The notes: generated by a model from the letters alone, not told the origin. A stretch of 64,000 bases of DNA from Actinostola sp. cb2023 (GCA_033675265.1 JAUJYZ010001167.1:1-64000), one strand, 5' to 3'. Counted from the stretch's first letter, positions 34,032-45,462 are shown. Program-made: numbers and translations.

Positions 34032-34267
34032 AAAGGCCAGTTCAAAACCCGGCCAAAAAACGAACATCTTCTGATCTGCTCTTTCTGAGAAGGAATTCAA
34101 CGATCTGGTATCATGGATAATCTCTTACGAAGAACCTAATTAACTTGTGCAGGACTAGCAGTGAGAACCAAGCTAATGAATATTCCAAACCGCCGGTGTG
34201 TTTTGCTAATTAGCAATTGCTATTATATCTGAAACGCAGCAAAATGAATCACGAACTTTAAAGCTAA

Positions 34268-34687
34268 TTAGCCATTAACAAAACGAGCAGGGGACTGGGA
34301 ACGAGTTTATTAGAATTAATGCAATTACGAAATTAAGTTCATGACATGAAAAAGCATGTTGAAATTAGCATCTGTGCAAAGTTTGATGTGATTTGAGCGA
34401 ATTCTGTCGGAATGATAAGCTTTTGAAACTGTGTTGTCCCTCCAAAATTTTACAGTGAATGTATGGTTTGGGTGGACAGCGCCAAACATTTACAGAGTTT
34501 GTATGGGAAAATAGACATATTTGATGCCCTCTAGCGTCGTCAATATTAAGCCGAAGTCACCAAACTTTCCAGACTAGCTAAGTTTGATCTGCTCTCTCAG
34601 TAAAATGATGCCCATTTTTGCTAGTTTCTTATTTAATTAGTTTTACGGACTTGGTCCCAGTCCCCTGCTCGTTTTGTTAATGGCTAA
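34268..34687. repeat. ~420-bp TIR element
   Basis: TTAGCCATTAACAAAACGAG..CAGGGGACTGGGA on the left pairs with CCCAGTCCCCTGCTCG..TTAATGGCTAA on the right (arms about 36-40 bp). The target duplication is unclear. No coding sequence. Confidence 0.75.
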
Positions 34688-35524
34688 TTGAAGTATGATT
34701 TTGTCGAAAATTCTTGACATTGACACAAAGGTCCTTCTAAAACAGCGAAGTGAAGTACAGAGGAGCTTCTTTTTCTGTGGCCTGGATGAAGATTTTATCG
34801 CATTTTTATTCATCGGCTGATCTTGGAGTGCCGGCTTTCTTACCTTCTTTGAACTGAAGACGCCTTTCGCGAATGAACTTCGCATACACTCAGTGATAAC
34901 CCTCTTATTTTAGTGTTCTTTGCCGCTCTTTAAGGCACGGTTCGTCGGTTGAAAGTTTCAGTTGTTTTTCGACTATCTTTCGGCGAAGAAGTTCTTTAGC
35001 AAAGTGCACATTTGTGTGGTTTAATTGTTATGTTGGCGCCGCTATCCAACTTTTGCTTCATCAGAGTCGAAATCATTGGAGAACGCTTCATTCTTACGAA
35101 GACTAAATCATGAATCAAAAACCAACAAAAGAAAGTTGATAAAACAAGAATAAACATATGAAGCGATCGGTATAAGAACGTAGACTGAAGAACTTTCGCG
35201 ACAACGTGAGTCGCCAAACTAAAAGTCTCCACTAAGCGCTCTGGCAGTATGTCAGTTTATTGATACATGTGCATGATTCATTCATTGTACACAGTTGTCT
35301 CGTTCTTGTGCAAGGGAATTCGAAAAATAGACTTGGACTTCCATGGATTAAGAATATCAATATTTTGGATCAAGTCCTCGCGTCTTCCGTTTGGCGGCCA
35401 TTTTATTTTTCAATTTGAAATTCTTCGGAAATTTGCATATCTAAAAATAGCCCAATCTGTGCATTTGATGTCACATGAACCTATTACTAGAGGAAGGCTC
35501 CTAGTAATGGGCTCCTGACAAATA
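34688..35524. other. No gene; remnant of the 2405/14805 repeat at 35485-35518
   Basis: Short open frames only. The block CTATTACTAGAGGAAGGC..TCCTAGTAATGGGCTCCT is a tail of the repeat family seen at 2405 and 14805. Confidence 0.5.
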
Positions 35525-35875
35525 GTCCAGTCATTTTACGAAAAAAAGTAGGTCAACCTGCCACTAATTGCAACAGAAGGTTTTTCTGCATTATATAGTC
35601 CGGAATACCGTCTAGAATAACATACTAAAAGTCTCCCAAAATCTACGCACGGAACATCCTCAAAATCGACTTTATTTGAGGTCCAGTATTTTATTGACAT
35701 GAAAACGAGGCTCTGAACCGGAAGTTGTTTTATTATGCCTTTGAATGGTTTGTATTTGCCTGAAAGCACCTGTAATTGTGATTGAGGTAGTGCCTAAGTA
35801 AGCTGACAGGGAAACATGCAGGAGGGGGTGCTGACAATAAAAGGGGGGAGGGGGATGGTAGTGACAAGGTGCGGC
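35525..35875. repeat. ~350-bp dispersed repeat, inverted copy at 52145-52492
   Basis: Reverse-complement match including GTCCAGTCATTTTAC, CTGCCACTAATTGCAAC, GAACCGGAAGTTGTTTTATT and GAGGTAGTGCCTAAGTAAGC. The open frame at 35536-35769 lies inside it. Confidence 0.85.
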
Positions 35876-35908
35876 ACGTGTATAAGCCTACTTATATAAA
35901 ATGTGTTA

Positions 35909-36188
35909 CAGTCATTTGCAAAAATTCTGGCCGCGACGATATATCAATATATCAATATATCGGGTGCATTATGGGTAATTAGATAATACTATTTTGAGTT
36001 TCCTAACTTATTAAATGAAGCAAAATACAAACGTAAGACTAAAATAAACATTATACTAATTATTTCTACCAACTTTGCTGGCGTTAACCAGCTTTAAGGG
36101 GAGTTTTTGATTATTTAATTACCCATAATGCACCCGATATATTGATATATTGATATTTCTTAGCGGCCAGAATTTTTGCAAATGACTG
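35909..36188. mobile_element. TA-flanked MITE, CAGTCATTTGCAAAAATTC ends (Tc1/mariner-like)
   Basis: The TIR CAGTCATTTGCAAAAATTCT..GGCCGC with its complement at the right is flanked by TA (35907-35908 and 36189-36190). Inner arms share ATATATCAATATATCGGGTG and CATTATGGGTAATTA. It is 280 bp and non-coding. Confidence 0.9.
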
Positions 36189-36338
36189 TATCTATGTTTT
36201 CTGATTTTAATTGCATCGTTTTAAAATCAAATAAAGTAAATATAAAATAGGTGATTGATATATTCATGGGGCTTTGAGTTGAATATTTAGTATATAATAA
36301 ACATTGTTGCTAAAGTTATCTTGCGGGAGTGGTCTCTA

Positions 36339-36551
36339 GTTTGCAGGTGTTGCGTGACAGCTTGCCCACCACCGTATGTTTCTTAAGAAAAATACCAACT
36401 TCGGTCGCTCATAACTTTCACTCTATTCATCGAAATCACTTCAAAATTTCAAGTTTAGCTAATTTTGGTGTGCTCTTTTCAAATATAATATTTTTGTTTT
36501 TGTTGGATTAAAATTTAAAATGTCACGCAACAAAATGTCACACCTGCAAAC
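36339..36551. repeat. Short TIR element, GTTTGCAGGTGT ends
   Basis: GTTTGCAGGTGT and a nearby GCGTGACA pair with TGTCACGC and ACACCTGCAAAC at the right end. It is about 213 bp and probably a MITE; the target duplication is not clear. Confidence 0.6.
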
Positions 36552-36713
36552 TCCCCATTGGAGGCCTTGTTTCTCAACTGAGTCTGAAATAATGTAGGAT
36601 TTTTATGCTTTGGATTTTAATTAAAATTATTGATGTCAGTCAATCAATTGTATCAACTAGGTGGAATAATGTTTGCTTTTTATTAATGTAAAGTTCCGAA
36701 AGTAGCGAGGGTC

Positions 36714-36800
36714 GTTATTTTCGGGATTAGCAGCCTTCGGGGGTCGCTACTTTCGGGGGCCGGGGTCGTTACTTTCGGGGGCCGGGGTCGTTACTTTCGG
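36714..36800. repeat. Short tandem repeat (GGGGTCGTTACTTTCGGGGGCC)
   Basis: Three to four copies of GGTCG(T/C)TACTTTCGGG(GGCCG) in tandem. Confidence 0.85.
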
Positions 36801-36949
36801 GTAGGAAAAACCATTAAATAATACTGGTATACCATGCTTTATCTCCCAAGTAAACTGCATGCGAAATAAGTCAACAATTGTTGTTAAACGGGATATTTTT
36901 GCATGCAATCTAATCTCCTAATGCGCCAAAATCAGTATACAGTCAGTTA

Positions 36950-37609
36950 CTCAAGCATGTTAAGGCCTGGGATTTTAAAGAATTCCCCTAAAACGTTAAA
37001 TTTGCCTTAATTGTGTTTGGAACAGAAAATTAAAACGAATTTCGGCTACGTAATATATCTCATGAAACTTAACATTTTGGTAGGTATTTCAAAATAAGGG
37101 ATGGGTCACGTGACCAGTTACGTCACAAATCACGTTTTTCAATTTGGGGAGACGTAGACAAAAGGTACCAAAGTTATTTTTGTGTTTTTATCTTTGTTTT
37201 AATGTCCTCATTATGAATCTGCCTTAACACCTGGAACATCGTTCTCATTTAAGGAGATATTTAACTACGTAATAGAAAAAATCTAGTCACGTGACCTATT
37301 TTACATAATATCTCCTTTAAAATGAATGATGGTCCAGGTGTTAAGGCAGATCCATAATAAGGACATCAAAGCAAAGGTAAAAACACAAAAATAACTTTGA
37401 TACCTTTTGTTTCCATCTCCCCAAATTGAAAAACGTGATTTGTGACGTAACAGGACACGTGACCCATCTCTTATTTTGAAATACCTACCAAAATGTTAAG
37501 GTTCATGAGATATATTATGTAGCCGAAAATCGTTTTGTTTTTCTGTTCCAAACGCAATTAAGGCAAATTTGAGTGTTTTACCCAAAACCCAGGCCTTAAC
37601 ATGCTTGAG
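36950..37609. mobile_element. TA-flanked 660-bp palindromic element
   Basis: CTCAAGCATGTTAAGGCCTG pairs with its complement ending at 37609, with TA on both sides (36948-36949 and 37610-37611). The arms are about 310 bp with a short loop and include TCACGTGACC sites and AGGTGTTAAGGCAGAT. Non-coding. Confidence 0.9.
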
Positions 37610-37707
37610 TAATCAGTAAAGCGCAGACCAATGTCATTTTGCAGCAGGAAGAAACGTAGAAAAATGATCTTTTGTGTTGTTTGCGTGAAAGATTACGGTA
37701 TACTTAA

Positions 37708-38265
37708 AGGGGGACTAGTACGTAAATCGTTCAAAGTTTGATTTAGCTGAAACTTCACTGAAATAATCTCAAAGACCCATACAATCACTGGTTAATTTTT
37801 TTTCTCAAAAATTCCAATGGAAAGTAATACATTTTTATGAATCTTTAGAGGTGCCAGTGACGTCACTGACTCAACCCAAACTCAGCTCCATACATTTCTT
37901 TGTATTTTGTGATCAAAATATCTGAACGGTTTGTTCAGATAACAGCTCTGCACTGAAGAAAACTAGTCAAACAATCAATCCTTAGCACATACAAGGTAAG
38001 AAAACTCCTTCACACAAACGTTTAGCTTCATAGAAATAAAATAATCCAAGACATTAAACATGAAGAAATGTATGGAGCGAAGCCGTGATGATGTTTGGGT
38101 TGAGTAAGTGACGTCACTGACACCTCTAAAGATTCATAAAAATGTATTACTTCCCATTGGAATTTTTGAGAAAAAAATTAACCAGTGATTGTGTGGGTCT
38201 TTGAGAATATTTCAGTGAAGTTTCAGCTAAATCAAACTTTGAACGATTTACGTACTAGTCCCCCT
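37708..38265. mobile_element. TTAA-flanked 558-bp palindromic element
   Basis: The ends AGGGGGACTAGTACGTAAAT and complement are flanked by TTAA (37704-37707 and 38266-38269). The arms are about 200 bp and include TGACGTCACTGAC. The TTAA duplication fits piggyBac/Kolobok mobilisation. It lies about 95 bp from the palindrome at 36950. Non-coding. Confidence 0.9.
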
Positions 38266-38321
38266 TTAAGAGCCGTTGTCTGTAATTTTCGAAAATTCGA
38301 TGCAAGTGGGCAAATATCGAA

Positions 38322-38803
38322 ATTCATTTTAATTCACCCAAATAACCCTTATTGTGAAGTGTTTTCGAAAATCAGTCCAGAAAGTTTCAGCGATTTTTAT
38401 TTTCCGAGAAATCGAGCAAATTCGAAATCACTTCCGGGACGACCGGAAGCGCCAATTAAAAAATGCAAATTTCGCCAATCTTAAACCGTCTCAAAAAGCC
38501 ACAGGACGTTTAATTTCGAAACTTTATTTTGCCACAATTAAAGTCCACTATGTTGACGTTGGAACGAACCTAAATTATGTTCCCCTAGCAGGCGATTAAG
38601 AAATATTCTGAGTCTCTGAAGTAGCCCTCGTGTGACCTCAAACTCAGAAGGCTAATTTAGGTCAAATTGAAGGTAGCTAAATGCTTTCCGGTACACAAAG
38701 TTTTGGCATGAAAATTGAATCATAGTCAAGCTATACCTTTCTAATTTATCATATCAAAATTTTACTGGCGGCCAGCAAATAGTCTCCCGTGGAGAGGACT
38801 AAA
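38322..38803. repeat. ~480-bp dispersed repeat, inverted copy at 50019-50483
   Basis: Close reverse-complement match to 50019-50483 (CCCTTATTGTGAAGTG, AAAAGCCACAGGACGTTTAA, CAGCAAATAGTCTCCCGTGG). Both copies keep the same open frame of about 80 codons (38354-38599 here), differing by a whole codon. Confidence 0.85.
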
Positions 38804-38978
38804 CGTTTCTAGTATTTTCACCAAATCGGCACTTCGTTACGAATCTATAATTAGCACTGAATGTAATTATCGTAACAGATATTATGTAAACACGTAAAAT
38901 CAGTTTGAATTATACACTAGAATGTTCTATGATAGTGACCAAACTAAAGCTATTCGATATGAAGCAAGTAAAGGAAGT

Positions 38979-39140
38979 TGGACGGACACATTCAGTACTG
39001 GGTACCCTGTGGCCACGAGGGCCTCTGGGTCACATGGTTTATAGACATGTTAAGTTTGAGTTTGCATAAACGAACAAGAAGTTGTATCTCGTCTTGTATA
39101 TCTAGTTGTTATCTAGTCTTTTAGCTATGGAACCCCTCCA
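38979..39140 (+). repeat. 5' LTR of the BEL element (162 bp)
   Basis: TGGACGGACACATTCAGT..GGAACCCCTCCA, essentially identical to 45299-45462. It is very short for a BEL LTR. No clear AATAAA is visible, and transcription signals are not identifiable by eye. Confidence 0.95.
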
Positions 39141-39148
39141 TAGTTCTT

Positions 39149-39165
39149 TGGTCCTTCGAGCCGGA
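39149..39165 (+). other. Primer-binding site, tRNA-Tyr type
   Basis: TGGTCCTTCGAGCCGGA starts 8 bp after the LTR and is complementary to the 3' end of animal tRNA-Tyr including CCA, as I recall that sequence. It primes minus-strand DNA synthesis. Confidence 0.75.
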
Positions 39166-39236
39166 TCAATCGTCTAAGATTGATCGAATCAACAAGTCGT
39201 ATCGTCAAAGATACATTGAACAACTCAAGCTCAACG

Positions 39237-40028
39237 ATGGGCGAAAACAACGTCGACGAAGACGCGCCATTTCAAGTCTCATTCATATCACCGTTACACT
39301 CGTCCATCGATGTAACTCCAGATGATTCAGTTAGTCAAATCGGTAGCCGACGAGGGTCTACCACAACTACAACTACGTCTAGTAGATCAAGCGTTTCGTC
39401 AAAGAAACGTACACAAGCGCTCTTGAAGGCGGCACAAACCAAGCTTCAAGCTGAACAAATCGCTGAACAAGCAAGAAGAGACAACCAGCTATTAGAAGAG
39501 GAATTGAAGAAAGAAATCGACTTAGAGATTAAACGAAAGGAACTCCAACTGTGGAAAAGAATAAAGGAACGTGAGCGAGAAGTAATCAAAGCCCAAAACG
39601 ATGCGGCAGTCGCAGAACTCGAGAAGAACATCATTATACAAGAACACTCTGTTGTCGACGAGGTGAGTGAAATTTCACGTTTGAAATTAGCACCAAAGTC
39701 ACCTCACACAGAGGTTAGCCAACAAAACATCAAAACTGTGGATTCTTTAAGTGAAAATGCGAACTTAAATCCTTGCAAAGAAGCCAAAATTGATGTAAAC
39801 ATATGTGACAGTGAACGTAAACAACTTGAAAGCACGTGCGTGAAATCTACAACACTTCCAATGGCGCCTGTATTACACAACGCTGAAACAACCTTCAAAG
39901 AATCGCAGGATTCGTGTCCAATTACATCGCCATGTAATAATAAAGAAAACTCTAACGCCACTACTTCATTGTACACACCGTTAGCTAATAAAAATGGCAA
40001 TAAAGAAAATTACGAAGTGACACCATAG
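39237..40028 (+). CDS. gag: Gag, N-terminal part with coiled coil, BEL element
   Basis: I chose ATG 39237 (MGENNVDEDAPF); upstream codons are open but lack an ATG. The frame encodes an acidic start, a Ser/Thr-rich stretch, then a highly charged coiled coil of about 90 residues (KKRTQALLKAAQTKL onward) typical of BEL Gag N-termini, and a Ser/Asn-rich linker. It ends at TAG 40026-40028, after which the same frame stays open for more than 750 codons. The stop may be a mutation or, less likely, a readthrough codon. Confidence 0.85.
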   Translation: MGENNVDEDAPFQVSFISPLHSSIDVTPDDSVSQIGSRRGSTTTTTTSSRSSVSSKKRTQALLKAAQTKLQAEQIAEQARRDNQLLEEELKKEIDLEIKRKELQLWKRIKEREREVIKAQNDAAVAELEKNIIIQEHSVVDEVSEISRLKLAPKSPHTEVSQQNIKTVDSLSENANLNPCKEAKIDVNICDSERKQLESTCVKSTTLPMAPVLHNAETTFKESQDSCPITSPCNNKENSNATTSLYTPLANKNGNKENYEVTP

Positions 40029-42326
40029 GCAACCCATCTGTCTCAACCTGAGAACGTGCCCAAACCTGTCCGAGGTCAAACTTTGTCACCATTAGCACAG
40101 CCTTATAATTATGCACAATCAACGCCAATCTACGGACTACAACCTGCGGCAACCAACATGACTCATGTTTATTCTTCTTTTGAACCAGTTGATGCATTCA
40201 TTGATAAGTTAGTAGAGGGTCAAGAGACAATCATTGAAACAAGCTATGGTGGACCGCTTGATCCTAGCTACGCTATTCTTAGAGCGCAAGAACAACAACG
40301 CCTGCCGTCAATCGAAATGTACAAACTCACAGGAAAGCCCATAGAGTGGCCTCAGTTTATCGAAAGGTTCAGAGATCAAGTGCACAGCAGGTCAACTCTA
40401 ACAGACTCTGACAGAATGTGTTATCTTTATCAACATCTAGAAGGCGAAGCGAGAAAGGCAGTTGAAAGTCTTGGTATCAGTGGACACAACTACCCCTCAG
40501 CGCTGAAAACACTGAAGAGACTCTGCGGTAACCACCATCGAGTAACCGCTGCACACTTGAGAAAAATGACTGATTGCCCGCCAGTCCAACCAGGTGATCG
40601 CTATGCACTGAGAGATTACCACTACCGAGTAAAGGCTTGTGTGTCCTGGTGCTCAAAACTCGGACAAACAGCTGTACTGCAAAATCCAGAATACCTAAGC
40701 AAAGCAGCAATGAAACTCCCAGGTAGTTTGAGATACAGATGGTATGAGAAAATCCAAGATCGTTACGACAGCAATACCCTCGGAGACTTTGAGCAGTGGC
40801 TGCAAAGAAAGGTAGAGACACTGTTTAACCCCTTCGAAGACTACATCAATGAACAAGGGAAGAACACCAGATCAAGACCACCCTTGAAGTCGATGAGTAC
40901 ATCTGCACCTCAGAAGACAACACTTCACCAGTTTAGCCTAAACACAGTGTCTGAGAGTATGGAAGATGACATCTACGAGGACAGCGGTGCAGTTAATGTG
41001 AATGTTTACACAGCTAAGAGCCGAGAAAAATGTATCATGTGCCCAGCCAGCCATCGCCTGGTGTACTGTGATAACTACAAGTTAAAACCACTCAAAGAAA
41101 GAAAACAAATCGTCTACGATCAACGGCTATGCTTCAATTGCCTGAAGCAAGGTCACGGAGTTGGTGACTGCCCAAGTGACAGACGATGTTTAAAGAATGG
41201 ATGTGGTCAAAAACACCACACCCTCTTGCATGACGATGTGTATGTGAAAACTACCGACCAACCAAAGAGTCAGTCAAAAGCCAGTAAAATCAATGAAGTT
41301 CACAATAATCAAGTCAAAACTCAGTTTGATGGTCAAGTAGCACTTCAAATTCTACCCGTCAAAATTTGTGGTGCAAACGGCTCAGTTGTTAACACGTGCG
41401 CACTCCTGGACGCCGGAAGTGACGCAACACTGATTAGAAAGGACTTAGCTGAACAACTTCAACTAGATGGTAAAACATATCAACTTGAGCTGAACACTGT
41501 TGAATCTGACGCCACACCGACAAACCTTAAGTGTGTCTCATTTGAAGTTATGTCTGATGTACACCCAGAGCCTGTGAAGATAGATGGAGCCTGGGTTGTG
41601 AACAAGATGAATGTTCCTGTGATTAAGTATGATCAAGAACAGCCGTCCAATCGATGGAAACACCTTGAGGGAGTACCACTTCCAGATATCAAAGAAACAG
41701 AAGCCAAACTACTTATAGGCTCAAACATGGCACATCTTCTCGTGCACCTAGAAATTAGACAAGGACAACCTGACGAGCCTATTGCTGTTCGAACAGCACT
41801 AGGTTGGACATTGTTTGGAAACGTCAACGCCAAACAAAACAAGCGAATCTGTTCGAACAAAGTCACTCTGAGAGACAATGTCACTCTGCACAACGAACTT
41901 GAGAAGTTCTGGCAAATCGACTCATATGGTACTACATGTATGAATCATACAAATACCCTTGGACTCTCCAGAGAGGATGAAAGAGCAATGGAAATACTCG
42001 AACGAACAACCACAAAGGTCAATGGTCACTATGCCATTGGCTTACTCTGGAAGGAAGACAACACGGTTCTTCCGAACAACCGCAACTCAGCTGTTTCTCG
42101 ACTTCATGCAACTGAGAGGAAACTCAAGAAGCAACCAGATCTAGCTAAGAAGTATCAGGAGGTATTAGATGAGTACCTCAAGAATGGACACTGCAAGAAA
42201 CTAACACCAGAGGAAGCAGCTTGCACCTCTGATAGGACATACATGGTATCTTCCACACCATGCCGTTGTCAACCCCAACAAGCCTGGAAAACTGCGCGTC
42301 GTCTTCGACGCAGCAGCCAAGTTTAA
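40029..42326 (+). pseudogene. Gag C-terminus, zinc knuckle, protease and start of RT, BEL element
   Basis: Same frame as the preceding segment. In order: a DUF1759-type Gag domain (LPSIEMYKLTGKPIEWPQF.., about 40310-40830), a CCHC knuckle (CFNCLKQGHGVGDC, about 41130-41172) followed by a second Cys/His group, and a DUF1758-type aspartic protease with LLDAGSDATLI (about 41404). The start of the RT region follows up to about 42235. There the frame is lost by one base and the open frame ends meaninglessly at 42326; RT homology resumes in other frames. Gag assembles the particle, and the protease cleaves the polyprotein. Confidence 0.85.
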
Positions 42327-42339
42327 CAACGTTGCTGCG

Positions 42340-42800
42340 CTCTCAACGACTGTCTTCTTGTTGGTCCAGATCTTCTAAACAACTTAGTAGGAATTCTGAT
42401 GAGATTCCGCTCAGGAAAAATTGGCATCATGGCAGACGTCGAGAAGATGTTTCATCAGGTGAGAGTTATCACAGAAGATACTGACTCCCTGCGCTTCCTC
42501 TGGCGAGAGCTAGACGTTACACAACCACCACAAGAGTACAAGATGCAAGTACACGTGTTTGGTGCTACAGACTCACCATGCTGTGCTACCTATGCGCTGC
42601 GCAAGACAGCTGAAGATCACCCAAACGACTTCTCTGAAGAAAGTCTTCTCTGCGTCAAACGAAACTTCTACGTCGATGATGTCCTTGCATCGAAGTCAAC
42701 CCATAATGAAGCAGCAACACTTGCAAAACAGCTAACTGATCTCTTAGCGACAGGAAAGTTTCGTCTAACTAAATGGGCATCTAATTGTCGAGAGGTGCTG
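42340..42800 (+). pseudogene. Reverse transcriptase core, BEL element
   Basis: After a second indel near 42340 the frame reads through the RT palm: IMADVEKMFHQV (first catalytic Asp), CCATYALRKTAEDH and the catalytic motif FYVDDVLAS near 42670. Homology leaves this frame at a CA-repeat (about 42799-42810) and continues in another. The domain copies element RNA to DNA in the cytoplasmic particle. Confidence 0.85.
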
Positions 42801-44402
42801 CACACACAATACCGAAGTCCGAACTTGCACCTAGCGTCGTTAACATTGACTGTGAAGATCTGCCTCAAGAACGAGCTTTAGGTGTGAGATGGTCTCTGGA
42901 GCAGGACACCCTTTCTCTGAATTCGTTGAAGGGTGTATTTATAGATACTAAGAGAGGTGTTCTTAGTGCCATTAGCAGTATCTTTGACCCCTTGGGTCTC
43001 GCCAATCCCTATGTTATCAAAGCAAAGGTGATATTGCAAGAGCTATGGCGACGACAAATTGATTGGGACGACATCCTCCCTGAAGACATCTTGCAGAGTT
43101 GGCGCGCTTGGAAAGATGAACTGGAACACTCAGTTATCATCAAGATCCCGAGATGGTATGGTTTTCATCAGCATGAAGTAAAGGATCTTCAACTACACAT
43201 CTTCTGTGATGCTTCAGAAATTGCCTATGGAGCAGTAGTCTATTTACGAGCGGTCGTTGAAGACAACATTAAAGTCAGTTTTGTCTTAAGTAAATCTAGA
43301 TTGGCTCCTATCAAAGTCACCACCATACCAAGGCTTGAACTACAAGCTGCTGTCGTTGCAGTAAGACTAAAGTGTACGATAATAGCAGAACTAGACCTAA
43401 AGATCAACAAGATCTACTTTTGGAGCGATTCTATGATTGTCCTCCACTACTTAAACAACATCCACAAGAGATTCAGCACATATGTGTCACATAGAGTATC
43501 AGAGATCATATCAAATTCTAACACTGACCAATGGCGTCATATTCCTGGCAAGCTCAACGTCGCCGACGATTGCACAAGAGGTCTTGGGATGCAGAACCTA
43601 CAGTCAGACCACCGCTGGTTCAATGGACCTTGCTTCCTACACTCGACAGAAGGCACCTGGCCAAATGATGTCCTCTCTGATGTTGATAAGAATCAATTAG
43701 AAATCAAAGCATCTGTGCTTACAATATCTACCAGCCAGTCCAAATTAGTAAAATGGTCAAACTTCTCCACTCTTAGTAGACTTCTACACGTATACGGGTG
43801 GATAAGAAGATACCTGTACAAGCTTAGATGCTGTCTTCAGAAGGCACAAGCACTACTCCAGCGCACTGTCAAAGCGTTGAGCGCCGATGATATAAAGGAA
43901 GCCACAAGTTCACTGTGCTACATAGCACAGACGGAGTCATTTCCAAACGAGCACAGCAATCTCAAAGCCAACCGCGCTGTATCTCGAGATAGTCGAATAC
44001 TGCCGTTACAGCCCTTGATGGAACGGGGTTTAATCAGAGTTGGAGGCAGATTGCAGCAAGCCCCCTTGCCATATGAAGCAAAACATCAGATAATCTTATC
44101 GTCTACACATCCCTTGGCGAGATTAATCATCCAAGATATCCACGAGAGAAACTCCCACGTAGGAAGGGAGCACACACTCAGCCTCCTGCGAGAGAAGTAC
44201 TGGATCCTACACGGAAAGGGTTTGGTAAGGAAGGTCTTAAAGGAATGCCTCTATTGTGCTAGGAGAAGGGCAAAGCCTCAAGTTCCACTAATGGCATCAC
44301 TTCCCAAATCTCGTTTTGCTTTGTGCGAAGCTCCATTTACCAACACTGGTGTCGATTATTTTGGTCCAATGAACGTCAAAAGAGGACGATCTACAGAAAA
44401 AA
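42801..44402 (+). pseudogene. Pao-type pol middle: A17 peptidase-like, RNase H, integrase start
   Basis: Open and homologous from about 42801 to the A6 run at 44397-44402. It contains the Pao A17 region (ALGVRWSLEQDTLSL, SIFDPLGLANPY), an RNase-H region (HIFCDASEIAYGA, YFWSDSMIVLHYL, VADDCTRGL), the integrase H2C2 zinc region (NSHVGREH..CLYCARRRA) and the first catalytic Asp (GVDYFGP). The frame is lost at the A run. Confidence 0.88.
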
Positions 44403-44409
44403 CGATGGG

Positions 44410-45239
44410 GATGTCTCTTTACCTGTCTTTCCACCATGGCAGTTCATCTTGAACTTGCCAGTGACCTCAGCTCTGACGCCTTCATCATGTCTCTTAGAAG
44501 GTTTATGGCCAGACGAGGAAACCCTACTACGATGCTTTCAGACAACGGTACAAATTTCGTTGGGGCAAATAGGGAACTTTCAGAAGCCCTCAACCAACTG
44601 ACGAACAGTGACATTGTGAGTAAACTTGCCAAGCAAGGCATTACATGGCGCTTCAATCCACCCGCCGCTCCTCACATGGGAGGAATCTTTGAGTCCCTAG
44701 TTAAGCAAGTCAAGAGAGTAATGAAGGCAAGTCTTACTAGTCGAGTCTTTGGAGAAGACACCTTACATACCGTTTTAGTTGAAACAGAGGCGATTTTAAA
44801 TAGTCGCCCACTTACCGCAAACAGTGATGATCCAGAAGATTATGAAGCGCTGACACCTAATCATTTCCTTATTGGTAGAGCTTCTCCAAACACATCACCA
44901 GGACAGTTCCATGAACGCGAAGTTGACAGCCGTACCAGATGGCGAGCAGTTCAAGCTGTATCAGATATGTTCTGGCAGAGGTGGTTACGGGAGTATCTTC
45001 CTGGTCTTACCACTCGTCCAAAGTGGAACAAAGAAAAACCGAACCTGAAGGAAGGTGATCTAGTCATTGTAATATCAAATGACTGTCCTCGCTCGCAATG
45101 GCCCCTCGCCCGAGTCCTCAAAGTGTTCGAAGGGAAAGACCGAAGAGTGAGGTCAGCAGAAGTGAAGACACCGAATGGAACCCTCCTGCGTCCTGTTTCC
45201 AAGCTATGCCCATTGGAGGGCGCTGTTAAGAACTCTTGA
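44410..45239 (+). pseudogene. Integrase catalytic core and DUF5641-type C-terminus, BEL element
   Basis: The frame resumes with LFTC and carries SDNGTNFVGA (second catalytic Asp), MGGIFESLVKQVK (catalytic Glu) and a C-terminal chromodomain-like/DUF5641 region (WQRWLREYLPGL, GDLVIVISND, WPLARVLKVF), stopping at TGA 45237-45239. It would insert the DNA copy into the host genome. The domain itself looks complete. Confidence 0.88.
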
Positions 45240-45284
45240 ACTGTGTCCTTATAAGTTCTGAAATAACCATGCTATGGTCATTTC

Positions 45285-45298
45285 GGGGGGGGGGAGGA
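45285..45298 (+). other. Polypurine tract of the BEL element
   Basis: A run of G then AGGA lies directly before the TG of the 3' LTR. It is the expected plus-strand primer site. Confidence 0.8.
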
Positions 45299-45462
45299 TG
45301 GACGGACACACATTCAGTAATGGGTACCCTGTGGCCACGAGGGCCTCTGGGTCACATGGTTTATAGACATGTTAAGTTTGAGTTTGCATAAACGAACAAG
45401 AAGTTGTATCTCGTCTTGTATATCTAGTTGTTATCTAGTCTTTTAGCTATGGAACCCCTCCA
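45299..45462 (+). repeat. 3' LTR of the BEL element (164 bp)
   Basis: TGGACGGACACACATTC..GGAACCCCTCCA. It differs from the 5' LTR by a 2-bp AC insertion and one base, and is followed by the GAAGT duplication. Confidence 0.95.

Larger units (their letters stand above)
38979..45462 (+). mobile_element. Full-length BEL/Pao LTR retrotransposon, coding region broken
   Basis: LTRs (38979-39140 and 45299-45462) begin TG and end CA. The flanking GAAGT (38974-38978 and 45463-45467) is a 5-bp target duplication. A tRNA-Tyr-type primer site, gag, protease, reverse transcriptase, RNase H, integrase, C-terminal domain and polypurine tract follow in BEL/Pao order. The LTRs differ by one substitution and one 2-bp indel, so the insertion is young. 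The coding region has one in-frame stop and at least four frameshifts, so this copy is not autonomous as sequenced. Related elements are classed in Belpaoviridae. Confidence 0.96.
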
